From Alphaproteobacteria bacterium (lineage in GTDB: Bacteria; Pseudomonadota; Alphaproteobacteria; UBA8366; GCA-2717185), in the NCBI GenBank assembly GCA_012103325.1, contig WLWY01000003.1, forward strand, positions 496,001 to 560,000: DNA of 64,000 bases, read 5' to 3'. Both the position numbers and the translations under genes were made by a program. This document shows, piece after piece, positions 31,158-40,067 of the stretch. Below the pieces are notes generated by a model that had not been told where the DNA came from, searched no databases, and saw only the letters and a list, made by a program, of their open reading frames with translations. Each line of letters starts with the position of its first letter. The first letter of the stretch is position 1.

Positions 31158-32588
31158 CTATTTCTTTTTGTCGGCGGCCTTATCCGCCTTCGGAGCCGCT
31201 TTCTTGCGACGGGGCTTGGCGGGTTTCTTCTTCGCCGCCGCCTTCTTCTCCTCTTTCTTCGCGTCCTCGCTGTCGGGAACCTTCGTCAACTCTTCAATGG
31301 TGACGCTCCGTTCCTTGACATTTGCTAATTCCAAGATGAAGTCAACGACTTTTTCTTCGAATATTGGAGCCCGCATGGTCGCCATTGCTTCCGGATTATT
31401 CCGGTACAGCTCAATAAACTCTTTTTCCTGCCCTGGATACTTCTGCGCTTCCATCATCAGTGCGCGATTTACTTCCTCGGCAGACACTTCGACATTGTTT
31501 GTATTTCCGACCTCGGTCAAAAGCAGCCCAAGCTGAACTCTGCGCATACTAATTTTGCGATATTCTTCTTTCAGTTCGTCGTCGCTCTTGTCCTCTTCCT
31601 CGACTTCCGCACCCTGCTGCTTGCGGGTCTCCTCGAATTGCGTCCAAATCGATTCGAACTCTGCATCCACCATGCCCGGCGGCACTTCGAATTCGTGTGC
31701 CTTTTCCAGGACATCGAGCAGGTCCCGCTTCAGCCGTTCCCGCGACAGGCCCGCATAATCCTGCTCTAGACGGCCGGAAATCGATTTCCGCAACTCTTCA
31801 AGCGACTCCTGACCCAGCGTTTTCGCGAACTCGTCATCGAGAACGGTATCTACATATTCGCGGATTTCTGTGACGTCGACCTCGAAGATCGCGTCTTTGC
31901 CCGCCAGGCTCTCCGCGCCGTAATCCGCCGGGAACGAGACCGGTACGGAGACATGCTCACCGGCTTTCGATCCGATCAGCTGATCTTCAAAGCCGGGAAT
32001 GAACTGGTCCGACCCCAGCTCCAGGTTATGCCCCTCGGCGCTGCCGCCCGCGAAGACCTCACCATCGATCATGCCTTTAAAATCGATGACCAGGATATCG
32101 CCCTTCTTCGACTTCCGGGCGCGTTTGATCGGTTCCGACTGGCGGTATTGCTGCGCAAGGCGGTCGACGGTTTCGTCGATTTCCTTGTCTTCGACCTTGG
32201 CGACCAGACGTTCAACCTCGATCTTGGAGAAATCCATCGGCTGAATCTCCGGCAATACCTCGATCGCCATCTTATATTCGAGGTCTTCGCCTTCCTCGAA
32301 TTTGGTGATTTCGATATTCGGCTGCATCGCCGGCCGCAAGGTGTTGTCCTCGATCGCCTGGCGGGAGGACTCGCTCACCGCCTGCTCCAGAACCTCCCCC
32401 ATCACGGACTGGCCGTAACGCTGTTTCATCAGCGATGCCGGCACCTTTCCGGGACGAAACCCTGGAATATTGGCCGTCTTTCGTAGATCCTCCAGCCGCG
32501 TATCGACCTTCTCCTCAATCTCGGTGGCGAGGAGCGTGATCGTATATTCCCGGCTAAGGCCTTCGTTCTTGGTTTCGACTACCTGCAT
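31158..32588 (-). CDS. tig: Trigger factor
   Basis: The 476-residue ribosome-associated chaperone has the ribosome-binding loop GFRPGKVPASLMKQRYG (residues about 43-59), a central FKBP-type prolyl isomerase domain (KGDILVIDFKGMIDGEVFAGG), and the chaperone arm. The last about 45 residues form a highly basic lysine/alanine tail (KKEEKKAAAKKK and more), an extension common in alphaproteobacteria and probably disordered. It starts the tig-clpP-clpX-lon block. Confidence 0.97.
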   Translation of the reverse strand: MQVVETKNEGLSREYTITLLATEIEEKVDTRLEDLRKTANIPGFRPGKVPASLMKQRYGQSVMGEVLEQAVSESSRQAIEDNTLRPAMQPNIEITKFEEGEDLEYKMAIEVLPEIQPMDFSKIEVERLVAKVEDKEIDETVDRLAQQYRQSEPIKRARKSKKGDILVIDFKGMIDGEVFAGGSAEGHNLELGSDQFIPGFEDQLIGSKAGEHVSVPVSFPADYGAESLAGKDAIFEVDVTEIREYVDTVLDDEFAKTLGQESLEELRKSISGRLEQDYAGLSRERLKRDLLDVLEKAHEFEVPPGMVDAEFESIWTQFEETRKQQGAEVEEEDKSDDELKEEYRKISMRRVQLGLLLTEVGNTNNVEVSAEEVNRALMMEAQKYPGQEKEFIELYRNNPEAMATMRAPIFEEKVVDFILELANVKERSVTIEELTKVPDSEDAKKEEKKAAAKKKPAKPRRKKAAPKADKAADKKK

Positions 32589-32654
32589 GGATTCCTGCCC
32601 GCGTCACGAAGTTTTAGGCGGCGTACCGCCCGTCGGATTCTCGGTCCAGCGCGT

Positions 32655-32739
32655 TGGTGCGGGCGAAGGGACTCGAACCCCCACGGATTTCTCCACCAGA
32701 TCCTAAATCTGGCGCGTCTACCAATTCCGCCACGCCCGC
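32655..32739 (-). tRNA. tRNA-Leu (TAG)
   Basis: The 85-nt minus-strand class II tRNA begins GCGGGCGTGGCGGAATTGG, has the anticodon loop GATTTAGGATC (anticodon TAG), a long variable arm (GGTGGAGAAATCC region) and TTCGAGTCCC in the T arm, and ends in an encoded CCA. Confidence 0.97.
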
Positions 32740-32856
32740 GCGTGAACACCCTCTATGGCGCCTCGCCGAAGGCGCTCCTGTATAAGAACAGTGAAGTAGC
32801 GGGTCAAGCGAACCGTGGCCTTTATGCAGGCAAATAAAGACGGCAGACCTTAAGCC

Positions 32857-33135
32857 TTAAGAACTGGCGCGCATCCGGTAGGCTTGGGAAAACGCTTCGA
32901 GCGCGAGCAAACGCGGCCCGTCGCGGAATGAGGTCGTTCGCAGCGGCTTCTTCATCGTCACTGCATAGCGTACATGGGGAATGCCGAGCGGATCATTCAA
33001 CACCGACAAAACCTTCGCGGTTTCGACCGTTCGATCGGGGTGAACCCGCTCGAACTGAGCACCTACGGAAACTGGATCTCTGCGGCGGCGAAGCCGGGAA
33101 ATCCCATCGAAGAGGAAACTATCTTGTAAACTCAT
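32857..33135 (-). CDS. Small unknown protein, paralogue of the gene at 33309
   Basis: The 92-residue basic protein has no signal peptide or membrane helix. Its C-terminal two thirds match the neighbouring protein at 33309-33668: ETAKVLSVLNDPLGIPHVRYAV against ETARVLSVSPDRTGIPHVRYEV, then DGPRLLALEAFSQAY against DGPRLLSTQTFAKTY. The beta-rich GIPHVRY core suggests a small barrel, but I cannot name the family. The 170 bp upstream is strongly AT-rich and probably holds its promoter. Confidence 0.7.
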   Translation of the reverse strand: MSLQDSFLFDGISRLRRRRDPVSVGAQFERVHPDRTVETAKVLSVLNDPLGIPHVRYAVTMKKPLRTTSFRDGPRLLALEAFSQAYRMRASS

Positions 33136-33308
33136 GACACCTTACAATCTTCTGGACCCCTATTTAAGAACACTACCCAACTTATAATATAAAATCAAGT
33201 ATAAAGTTCAATTTTCAAATACAATGAAGTAAAAATTAACTTATAATTTTATCTATTTTTTAAATAATTAAATAAACGCATTCTTTTTCCGAATATATAC
33301 CACACCCT
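33136..33308. other. AT-rich intergenic spacer between the two small paralogues
   Basis: This stretch is far richer in A and T than the surrounding genome, with runs such as CTTATAATATAAAA and TTATTTAATTATTT-like sequence on either strand. I see no gene in it. It likely contains the promoter of the minus-strand gene below and could be a nucleoid-protein binding site. Confidence 0.5.
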
Positions 33309-33668
33309 TCATGCACCGATACTCTCCTGGTATGTTTTCGCGAATGTTTGCGTGGAGAGTAGCCGAGGGCCGTCGACCATCCGCCGCTGCGACCTTTCGA
33401 TAACCACCTCGTAGCGCACGTGCGGAATGCCCGTCCTATCCGGCGAAACGGAAAGCACCCGCGCCGTTTCTGTCTGAGCCGGCCCTGTCGTACGGCGGAA
33501 CCGGGCGCCGGGCCGGACGTACCGCACGCGGCCATCGAATCGGAGAAACGCACTGCTCCGAGCCCGCCCCTTAAAATTCAGGAATGCAGCGTGTGTCTTT
33601 CCTCGGAGCGGCAATGTGCGGGGCATTCGACAGTCTCTATTTGGGGTCGGCAATGAAAACGCATACAA
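33309..33668 (-). CDS. Small unknown protein, paralogue of the gene at 32857
   Basis: The protein is up to 119 residues. The first about 40 residues before RFDGRVRYVRPGARF may not be translated, since several internal starts exist. The conserved part is ARVLSVSPDRTGIPHVRYEV plus DGPRLLSTQTFAKTY, shared with the gene at 32857. It is basic and soluble with no known motif. It lies downstream of the malonyl-CoA decarboxylase gene on the same strand but 19 bp away, so co-transcription is possible. Confidence 0.6.
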   Translation of the reverse strand: MYAFSLPTPNRDCRMPRTLPLRGKTHAAFLNFKGRARSSAFLRFDGRVRYVRPGARFRRTTGPAQTETARVLSVSPDRTGIPHVRYEVVIERSQRRMVDGPRLLSTQTFAKTYQESIGA

Positions 33669-33687
33669 CTCATTGATAATTCAACCG

Positions 33688-35079
33688 CTATTTCTTTAAG
33701 AAACGGTTAACGGCTGTCGATGCCGATACCTTGCCATCGCCGGTATAACGCTCGTGGTTCTCTTCAATCTTCGATAGGTTGTACAAATAGTTGACCATCA
33801 TTCCCGCAGATTGCTTCAGCCCCTGCGCCGACGCGTCGGCCAGCCAGTTCAACCGCTCGACCTGCGCGCCGTTGGTCAGATGGAAATGCGCGACCGGGTC
33901 TCTGGCGCGGCCCCGCGCGTTCTTCTCGTTCAGCAGGTAACGGGCGCACAGCCGGGTCAATATCGGCTCGAGCGCGGTCTGCATGGTCTCGTCCCGGGTC
34001 CAATTCGTGTCCACGAAGAGGCGCTGCAATCCATCCTCGCCGTTTTCCACCTGCAGCATGTCGGCGACAACGGCCCGATCCTCGTCGTTCAACAGCGTCC
34101 CCTCCTCGCCCCGCGACCGTTTAATCCAATGCGCAAAGCCCGGAATGGGAGACAGCGTCGAGAATGTCTTCAGCTTCTTGAACTCGGCCTGCAGTTCGTC
34201 GACCACGCGTTTGATGAGAAAACCGCCAAAACTGATACCGGCCAGCCCTCTTTGGGCATTCGTGATCGAATAGAATATGGCCGTATCCGCCTCCGCGGGA
34301 TCGGTAACAGGCGCCGATTCGTCGAGCAGCGCATTCACATTCCCGGCCAAGCCGCTGACCAACGCCACCTGAACGAAAATCAGCGGCTCGTCCGGCATGC
34401 GCGGATGGAAAAAGGCAAAAAGCCGCCGGTCCGCCTCCAGCCGGTTCTTCAGATCGTCCCAGCTGCGAATCTCATGCACCGCTTCATAGGCGATCAGCTT
34501 TTCCAGCAGCGCCGCCGGTGAATTCCAGGTAATGCGCCGGAGTTCCAGAAACCCGACATCGAACCAGGACGCCAGCAGGTTGCGCAAATCATTGTTCAAT
34601 GCCTTGAGTTCCGGGCCATCCGACAGTTCCGTCAAATCGGAACGCAGATCGACGAGAAACTTCACGCCTTCAGGCAGCCCGTTGAACTGTGTCAGCAAGC
34701 GCAGACGCGGCGGCTCCAGGGCGCGCCGCAGCTTTTCCTGAGCGACGGCGCGCGCGTCGGGATCGGCCACCTGTACGGCATCCATCGCCGCGTCGACCGC
34801 ATCGGCATCGGGACCGAAGCCTTCCGCCACGATCCGCAGAAAGCGCTGCCGGCCTTCAGAGTCCAACTCAAGATAGGTGCGGCCCAGCGCCGCCGCACGC
34901 GCGCGGGCAGAAACCTCGCCGCCTCGCGCTTCCAAGCAGGCCGCCATCTGCTCGCGCAGACGATCGGCATCACCCTGCGACGACAGGTCAGGCGAGACCC
35001 GCCCGCTCGACGTCACCGAATCGGCGATATCGCGCCACGCACCCAGCAAGCGTTTGAACAACGAACTCGATTCACTCAT
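33688..35079 (-). CDS. Malonyl-CoA decarboxylase
   Basis: The 463-residue protein is a GNAT-fold malonyl-CoA decarboxylase, converting malonyl-CoA to acetyl-CoA and CO2. Diagnostic stretches are FFHPRMPDEPLIFVQVAL, IFYSITNAQRGLAGISFGGFLIKRVVDEL and LKTFSTLSPIPGFAHWI, followed by the catalytic C-terminal region. The N-terminal helical domain is complete. It overlaps the nnr gene by 8 bp. No malonyl-CoA synthetase or malonate transporter is nearby, so its role may be malonyl-CoA control rather than malonate catabolism. Confidence 0.93.
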   Translation of the reverse strand: MSESSSLFKRLLGAWRDIADSVTSSGRVSPDLSSQGDADRLREQMAACLEARGGEVSARARAAALGRTYLELDSEGRQRFLRIVAEGFGPDADAVDAAMDAVQVADPDARAVAQEKLRRALEPPRLRLLTQFNGLPEGVKFLVDLRSDLTELSDGPELKALNNDLRNLLASWFDVGFLELRRITWNSPAALLEKLIAYEAVHEIRSWDDLKNRLEADRRLFAFFHPRMPDEPLIFVQVALVSGLAGNVNALLDESAPVTDPAEADTAIFYSITNAQRGLAGISFGGFLIKRVVDELQAEFKKLKTFSTLSPIPGFAHWIKRSRGEEGTLLNDEDRAVVADMLQVENGEDGLQRLFVDTNWTRDETMQTALEPILTRLCARYLLNEKNARGRARDPVAHFHLTNGAQVERLNWLADASAQGLKQSAGMMVNYLYNLSKIEENHERYTGDGKVSASTAVNRFLKK

Positions 35080-36553
35080 GATTTTCCGTTTCAGTTTCGC
35101 GTTTCAACTGCCGCAGAATGGCGGGCAGCGTTTCAATAAGATCGTCGGCCACCAGACCCGGTCCGAAGGCTGCCGCCGCAGCGCCATGCAGCCACACCGC
35201 CGCGCAAGCCGCCTCGAAGGCACCCTGCCCCTGGGCCAGTAGGCCGGTAACGAATCCGGCCAGGACATCGCCGGACCCGCCCGTTGCAAGATCCGCCGGC
35301 GCATTCTCGTTGATTACGGCCCGGCCGTCCGGCGCGGCGATGACCGTATCGGCGCCTTTCAGCACAATCACAGCGCCGCTGTCCGCCGCGGCTTTTCTGA
35401 CCCGTGAGAGCTTGTCGCCAGCCGTATCGAATAGCCGCGCGAACTCGCCGTCATGCGGGGTCATTACGCAGGGGCCGGAAATCGTCTCGAACAGGAGCGC
35501 CTGCGCGTCGTCGAACACGGTGAGCGCGTCGGCGTCAATCACCACCGGCTTTCCAGTGCGAAGGGCCGCCAGCGCGCGCTCCCGCGTACCGCCCGAAACC
35601 TCGTTTCCCGGCCCGACCAGACAGGCGGACACGCGCGGCTCCGCGATAAGCTCCGCGAAGCTTCCCGTATCCCGGAACGGCCGTACCAGGACCGAGGTCA
35701 GTGCTATCTTGTAGACGACGACGGCTTCCACCGGCACCAGCGCAGTCACCATGCCGGCGCCGACCCGCTGCGCCGCGCAAGCCGCCATGCGGGCCGCGCC
35801 GGTCATATTGCGCCCTCCGGTGACGACCGCGTGTCCTCGGCTGTATTTGTGATCCTCAGTGCGCGGCCAGGGGTAACCGGCTTGCCATAGCGCCGGGCCG
35901 TTGACAGCCTGGGCCGGACCGATGTCGGCGAGCACGCCATCCGGAATCCCGATATCCGCCACCAGCACATCGCCGCAATAGGCCCGCCCCGGCAGCAGAA
36001 CATGCCCTGGCTTGCGCCGGAAGAAGGTGACGGTCAGATCCGCCCGCGGCGCGAGTCCCAGGATTGCGCCGGTATTTCCATCGAGACCGCTGGGAACATC
36101 GACGGCGACCGTCGGACAGCCGCCGATCGCGGCCAACGTGTCGTGCGCCACGCCATCGGGTTCCCGGGACAGCCCGGCCCCGAAGACAGCGTCGACGACC
36201 AGCTCTGCATCTTCCAGAATCGCTGGCGACAGGGCTTCCACGTCACCTCGCCAAAGGCCGGCATGGTGCTTTGCGTCCCCTTTCAGGCTCGCCGGATCGC
36301 CCAAAAGCGCCAGGCGGACCGGCCACCCGCATTCCGCCAGCAGCCGGGCCACCACGAACCCGTCCCCGCCATTGTTGCCCGGCCCGCACAGGACCGAAAC
36401 CCGGCATGGCGCCCAACGTTGGCAGATTGCTATAGCGACCGAGCGCCCCGCATTCTCCATCAGCGTTGCGCCGGGAATGCCGGCTTCGACGGCCGCCCTG
36501 TCGGCGCGCGCCATCTCATCGGTCGACAGCAGGAGATTCTCTGATGCAAACAC
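35072..36553 (-). CDS. nnr: Bifunctional NAD(P)H-hydrate epimerase / ADP-dependent dehydratase
   Basis: The 493-residue fusion repairs hydrated NAD(P)H. The N-terminal YjeF_N epimerase domain (about 1-215) includes CGPGNNGGDGFVVARLL and VDVPSGLDGNTG. The C-terminal ribokinase-like dehydratase (about 225-490) includes GRNMTGAARMAA, VMTPHDGEFARLF, VLKGADTVIAAPDG and the nucleotide motif ATGGSGDVLAG. It sits between the DUF599 gene (adjacent) and malonyl-CoA decarboxylase (8-bp overlap). Both domains look intact. Confidence 0.95.
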   Translation of the reverse strand: MFASENLLLSTDEMARADRAAVEAGIPGATLMENAGRSVAIAICQRWAPCRVSVLCGPGNNGGDGFVVARLLAECGWPVRLALLGDPASLKGDAKHHAGLWRGDVEALSPAILEDAELVVDAVFGAGLSREPDGVAHDTLAAIGGCPTVAVDVPSGLDGNTGAILGLAPRADLTVTFFRRKPGHVLLPGRAYCGDVLVADIGIPDGVLADIGPAQAVNGPALWQAGYPWPRTEDHKYSRGHAVVTGGRNMTGAARMAACAAQRVGAGMVTALVPVEAVVVYKIALTSVLVRPFRDTGSFAELIAEPRVSACLVGPGNEVSGGTRERALAALRTGKPVVIDADALTVFDDAQALLFETISGPCVMTPHDGEFARLFDTAGDKLSRVRKAAADSGAVIVLKGADTVIAAPDGRAVINENAPADLATGGSGDVLAGFVTGLLAQGQGAFEAACAAVWLHGAAAAAFGPGLVADDLIETLPAILRQLKRETETENHE

Positions 36554-37243
36554 CTATAGACCCTCGCTGGGACGGGTCAGCTGCATCGTCTTCGAGCGGA
36601 ATTCCCGTCTGTACAACACCAACACCACCCAGATCGCCGCCGCGAGCAAGAGCCAGGGATGCACGAACCACCCCAGAGCCGCGAGCCCGAAATAATAGGC
36701 CCGGATGCCGCGGTTCGAATGTTTCGCGGCCAGCGACGCAAGCGTCGCGATCGATGCGCCAACCGCCTCGAAATCGTCCGGCAGGTCCGACGCCGCCGGC
36801 GCTGCGCCTATTAGAATAGAACAGTAGTTATACTGCCGCATCGACCACACGAACTTAAAGAAGGCATAAATAAACACGAGAATCATGAACAATATTTTAG
36901 CTTCCCAGATTTCCCGCGACGTCGACACTGTAAAAGGCAAGTCCATAACAAGAGCAATAGCCTGTTCGGTCGCGCCCAATACTGCCAGCAAGCCGGCGAT
37001 AATCAAGATCGCCGTCGAGGCGAAAAACCGGCCGGAACGAAGCAACGCATTGACGATCTGGATATCGACCATGCGGTTATCCCGCTTCAGCATGGCGGTC
37101 ATCCACTCCTTGCGCCGGATCGCCATACCATCAATGAGATTACCGCGCGCCGCAGCACTGTGTTCGGCATAATAGGTATAGCCGGCCCAAAGCACGATAA
37201 AACCACCGACCGCCGCGAGGTCGAAATTGGTAAATTCAAGCAC
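36554..37243 (-). CDS. DUF599 family membrane protein
   Basis: The 229-residue protein has about four transmembrane helices (near residues 8-25, 73-100, 112-132 and 190-212). It carries family features such as RRKEWMTAMLKRDNRMVDIQIVNALLRSGRFFASTAILIIAGL and FKFVWSMRQYNYCSILIGAAP. Function is unknown. Its stop is adjacent to the nnr start. Confidence 0.88.
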   Translation of the reverse strand: MLEFTNFDLAAVGGFIVLWAGYTYYAEHSAAARGNLIDGMAIRRKEWMTAMLKRDNRMVDIQIVNALLRSGRFFASTAILIIAGLLAVLGATEQAIALVMDLPFTVSTSREIWEAKILFMILVFIYAFFKFVWSMRQYNYCSILIGAAPAASDLPDDFEAVGASIATLASLAAKHSNRGIRAYYFGLAALGWFVHPWLLLAAAIWVVLVLYRREFRSKTMQLTRPSEGL

Positions 37244-37401
37244 GTTTTCGTCCGCAATTCTTCAAGGAATTCAAACCCATTATGCCCGCCGAGCGCTGTC
37301 CACTCAACGGCAGCCGATAGCGGAGGCCATACTACCCCAACTGGGTGACCAACAGGAGCACGTGTCACCTTAAACTCCCCTTATCAATAGTTGAATTAAT
37401 C

Positions 37402-37650
37402 ATGATGGGCAGCATGAGTATGGCAGCAATGAAACAGCTTAATGAATTCGAACAGCGTTTGGCGGAAATCCTGGGCAGCGAACTGGCCCGGAACCTCATC
37501 CAATACGCCCGCGCGTCCAGCCCACTCGAAGCGCAGCTTCTTCAAGGGGACGGCGTCGAGCAGATCTCCTCCGTACAGCGTTACGGTGCTATGGCCCTGA
37601 TCGCCGAGTTTTCCGGCAGAAGCGAATGGAGCGACAGCGCCCGGATGTGA
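37402..37650 (+). CDS. Small unknown soluble protein
   Basis: The frame is open from 37345, but five ATGs between 37402 and 37429 (MMGSMSMAAMKQ) make the true start uncertain. The core is FEQRLAEILGSELARNLIQYARASSPLEAQLL, a helical segment, then ISSVQRYGAMALIAEFSG. No motif is recognised. It ends 44 bp before the likely start of the peptidoglycan-binding repeat protein, so the two may be co-transcribed. Confidence 0.5.
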   Translation: MMGSMSMAAMKQLNEFEQRLAEILGSELARNLIQYARASSPLEAQLLQGDGVEQISSVQRYGAMALIAEFSGRSEWSDSARM

Positions 37651-37694
37651 TAGTCTCGCCCCCGATTAGCGTTGTTCGCGCCGCTCGAGGGTTC

Positions 37695-39365
37695 ATGTCT
37701 CCAATACAAGTCGCCGTAACCGCCTGTTTGAGCTGTGCATTTTGGGTGATTACGCCACAATCATCGATTGCCGCGCGCTTCGACGCAAAGAAGGATCACC
37801 AGCCAGCCGACGAATCGCTCTTCGAGTGGTCTCCGCTCATACAGGAAATTGAAGAGCTTCTCGTTGAATTCGAACTTTTAGCGGGTCCTGCCGATGGCAG
37901 GATGACCGCCGAAACCCGGCAGGCGATCCGCACCTATCAGAAGCAGAGCAAGATTCCGGTCGACGGTGTCGCGAACGAAGCGCTCCTGAAGCACATGAAT
38001 AACATCGGTCGTGGCGAATCGCTGAAACAACGGCTTCTGGAGGCCCGAAACGAACAGATCGAAGAAGCCCGCACGGCGCTGACCGAGAACCCGGCGACAC
38101 GGGATTTGGTAAACCCGCGGGTCGCGTCGCGAACCGCCCTGCCCTCCGGCAATGGACAAAAGTGCCTGCGCGCACCGACCGTCGACTGCCTTCTGAGAGA
38201 AGCCTCTGGCGCAATCGATTCAATCACTCGAGACGACTACCGCGACTGGGCGCTCCGGGACGTCATACGCGCGCAGGCCCGCGCCGGCAGAATCGCCGAC
38301 GCAAGGGCCAGTATCCGAAGGCTGACCGATCTGCGGCTAATTCTCGTATCGCTCCGCGAAACCGCAATCGCGCTCGCGGAATCCGGCCATATCGACGAGG
38401 CGAGCGATCTCACCGCAACCATACCCGAGCAGGGGAACCGGGCCCGGGCCCTGCTCGCCATTGCCAAGTCTGAAACCAAGGCGACGCGCGCGTACGACAC
38501 CCTGCTGGATTTACTGCCGCGTCTGGAGGACCGCACCGCCGCCGTTGAAATTGCTGCGGAACTGGCGGCGGACCAATCCGACCGCGGCGCTACCGATAAG
38601 GCGGAAGCGGCCATTGCCGCGATTGACGACCTACCGAACGGCGCCGTACCGACCGATGTCCAGCGCATCTCTCTTGGGGCAATCGCAACCGCCTATGCGC
38701 GGATCGGCCTCTCGGAAAAAGCCTTGCAGACGCTGAAACGCATTGGCGACACCAGCCGCGATCAGGCAGCACTTGCCGAAGCCGCGGGGCTTCTGGCGAA
38801 GCGTCACAAGACCGGCGATGCGCTGGCCACTGCTGACCAGCTTCGCGCGCCGCAGCTTCATGTCCTCGCCCTGACCAAGATCGCCAATGCGCAATTGCGC
38901 CTCGGCGACCATGACGCCGCAAGGGCAAGCCTGTCGCGCGCGCAGTCCGCGCGCCACGACATCAAGCGGCCTTTTGCAGCGGACACGGCCCTCGCGCGGA
39001 TCGCGATCGCCTGGTCGAAATTTCCCGACTATCCGCACGCGTTCGACAACGTTAAGGCGATCAAAAGCCCCGCCCTAAAGGCGCGAACCTTGTGGCGATT
39101 TGCCACTAACGAGGCGCCGGCGACGGCCGCGAAGGACAGCACCGGGATTTTTTCCCGCGCCACTGCGGCAACCAACCATATCGAAAGCCCGTTCGACCGC
39201 GCCGCGACCCTGGCCCGGGCCGCCATGGAGTTCGCCAAGAAGAGCCAAACCAAGAATGCCAGAGCCACATTCGACATGGCGGTTCGCGAAGCGCGCGGCA
39301 TTCGCAACAATTGGTGGCGCGCGAGAATTTACAGCCTACTCGCCACGGCGCTCGTCGCGATTTAA
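37695..39365 (+). CDS. Secreted protein with peptidoglycan-binding domain and helical repeats
   Basis: From ATG 37695 the protein is 556 residues. It starts with an N-terminal hydrophobic signal (MSPIQVAVTACLSCAFWVIT). A PG_binding_1 domain follows at about 45-102 (LLAGPADGRMTAETRQAIRTYQKQSKIPVDGVA). The remaining about 400 residues are alanine-rich, TPR-like helical repeats in which ALAxIA-type pairs recur about every 35 residues. It probably acts at the cell wall as a scaffold. It converges on the DUF1194 gene with a 30-bp overlap of the 3' ends. Confidence 0.7.
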   Translation: MSPIQVAVTACLSCAFWVITPQSSIAARFDAKKDHQPADESLFEWSPLIQEIEELLVEFELLAGPADGRMTAETRQAIRTYQKQSKIPVDGVANEALLKHMNNIGRGESLKQRLLEARNEQIEEARTALTENPATRDLVNPRVASRTALPSGNGQKCLRAPTVDCLLREASGAIDSITRDDYRDWALRDVIRAQARAGRIADARASIRRLTDLRLILVSLRETAIALAESGHIDEASDLTATIPEQGNRARALLAIAKSETKATRAYDTLLDLLPRLEDRTAAVEIAAELAADQSDRGATDKAEAAIAAIDDLPNGAVPTDVQRISLGAIATAYARIGLSEKALQTLKRIGDTSRDQAALAEAAGLLAKRHKTGDALATADQLRAPQLHVLALTKIANAQLRLGDHDAARASLSRAQSARHDIKRPFAADTALARIAIAWSKFPDYPHAFDNVKAIKSPALKARTLWRFATNEAPATAAKDSTGIFSRATAATNHIESPFDRAATLARAAMEFAKKSQTKNARATFDMAVREARGIRNNWWRARIYSLLATALVAI

Positions 39366-40067
39366 CGAACTATCTAAGCGATAGACCAGCGAGCGGCCGG
39401 CAATTTCCCGTACCAGCTTGCGCCGGATGGCTGCGGCGAACGAATCGAAATCCTCGGCGATTTCCAGAAACGCCCCCGGCCCACCGATGACGTTCGCCGC
39501 GTAATACCCATCCAGCCGGGGCTCCTCATCGAGGATCGCCAACCCGTTGACGGTCAGGCCAAGCGCCACCGCCCGGTCACGGACGGCCCGCGGTTCGACG
39601 CCCATATTGTTCTGCCCATCGCCCGAAACGTCGATCACGCGCCGCTTCCCATCGAATGCATTCGTGCCGAACAGGCGCAGCGCATAGGCCATGGCGGAGC
39701 CCAGCCCGGTCCCGCCGGAAACGTCGATGCGGGCCACGTTCGCGACCTTCGCGGCAAATGCGGCAATCGATTCCGCGTCATGCAGATAGGACCACCCGAC
39801 ACCGGTCTCCTGCTGCTCGTGGTTAGACCACAGCACCAGAGCGACCGCGATGCCCTGATGCGACAGGATCGCACCGATCACATCGGGATCTTCGAACGCC
39901 TTCGCGATCCCGGAAATCTGTAGATCGAATTCGCGCGTGTTGACACTGAGCGAATTGTCGACCGCCAGGATAAGTTCGAGATCGATCGGCCGCCGCTGCG
40001 ACAGGGGCTCTGCGCTTGCATCACTAATAAGCGCGCATAGTAAAAGGCCGATACCGCAATGCCACAT
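39336..40067 (-). CDS. DUF1194 family secreted VWA-like protein
   Basis: The 243-residue protein has a signal peptide (MWHCGIGLLLCALISDASA) and a von Willebrand A-like fold with the metal-site motif AVDNSLSVN (about residues 35-43) and VIDVSGDGQNN later. This is the DUF1194 pattern. It would act in the periplasm, probably in adhesion or complex assembly, but no partner is known. It starts at the base where acnA ends. Confidence 0.85.
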   Translation of the reverse strand: MWHCGIGLLLCALISDASAEPLSQRRPIDLELILAVDNSLSVNTREFDLQISGIAKAFEDPDVIGAILSHQGIAVALVLWSNHEQQETGVGWSYLHDAESIAAFAAKVANVARIDVSGGTGLGSAMAYALRLFGTNAFDGKRRVIDVSGDGQNNMGVEPRAVRDRAVALGLTVNGLAILDEEPRLDGYYAANVIGGPGAFLEIAEDFDSFAAAIRRKLVREIAGRSLVYRLDSSLNRDERRGE

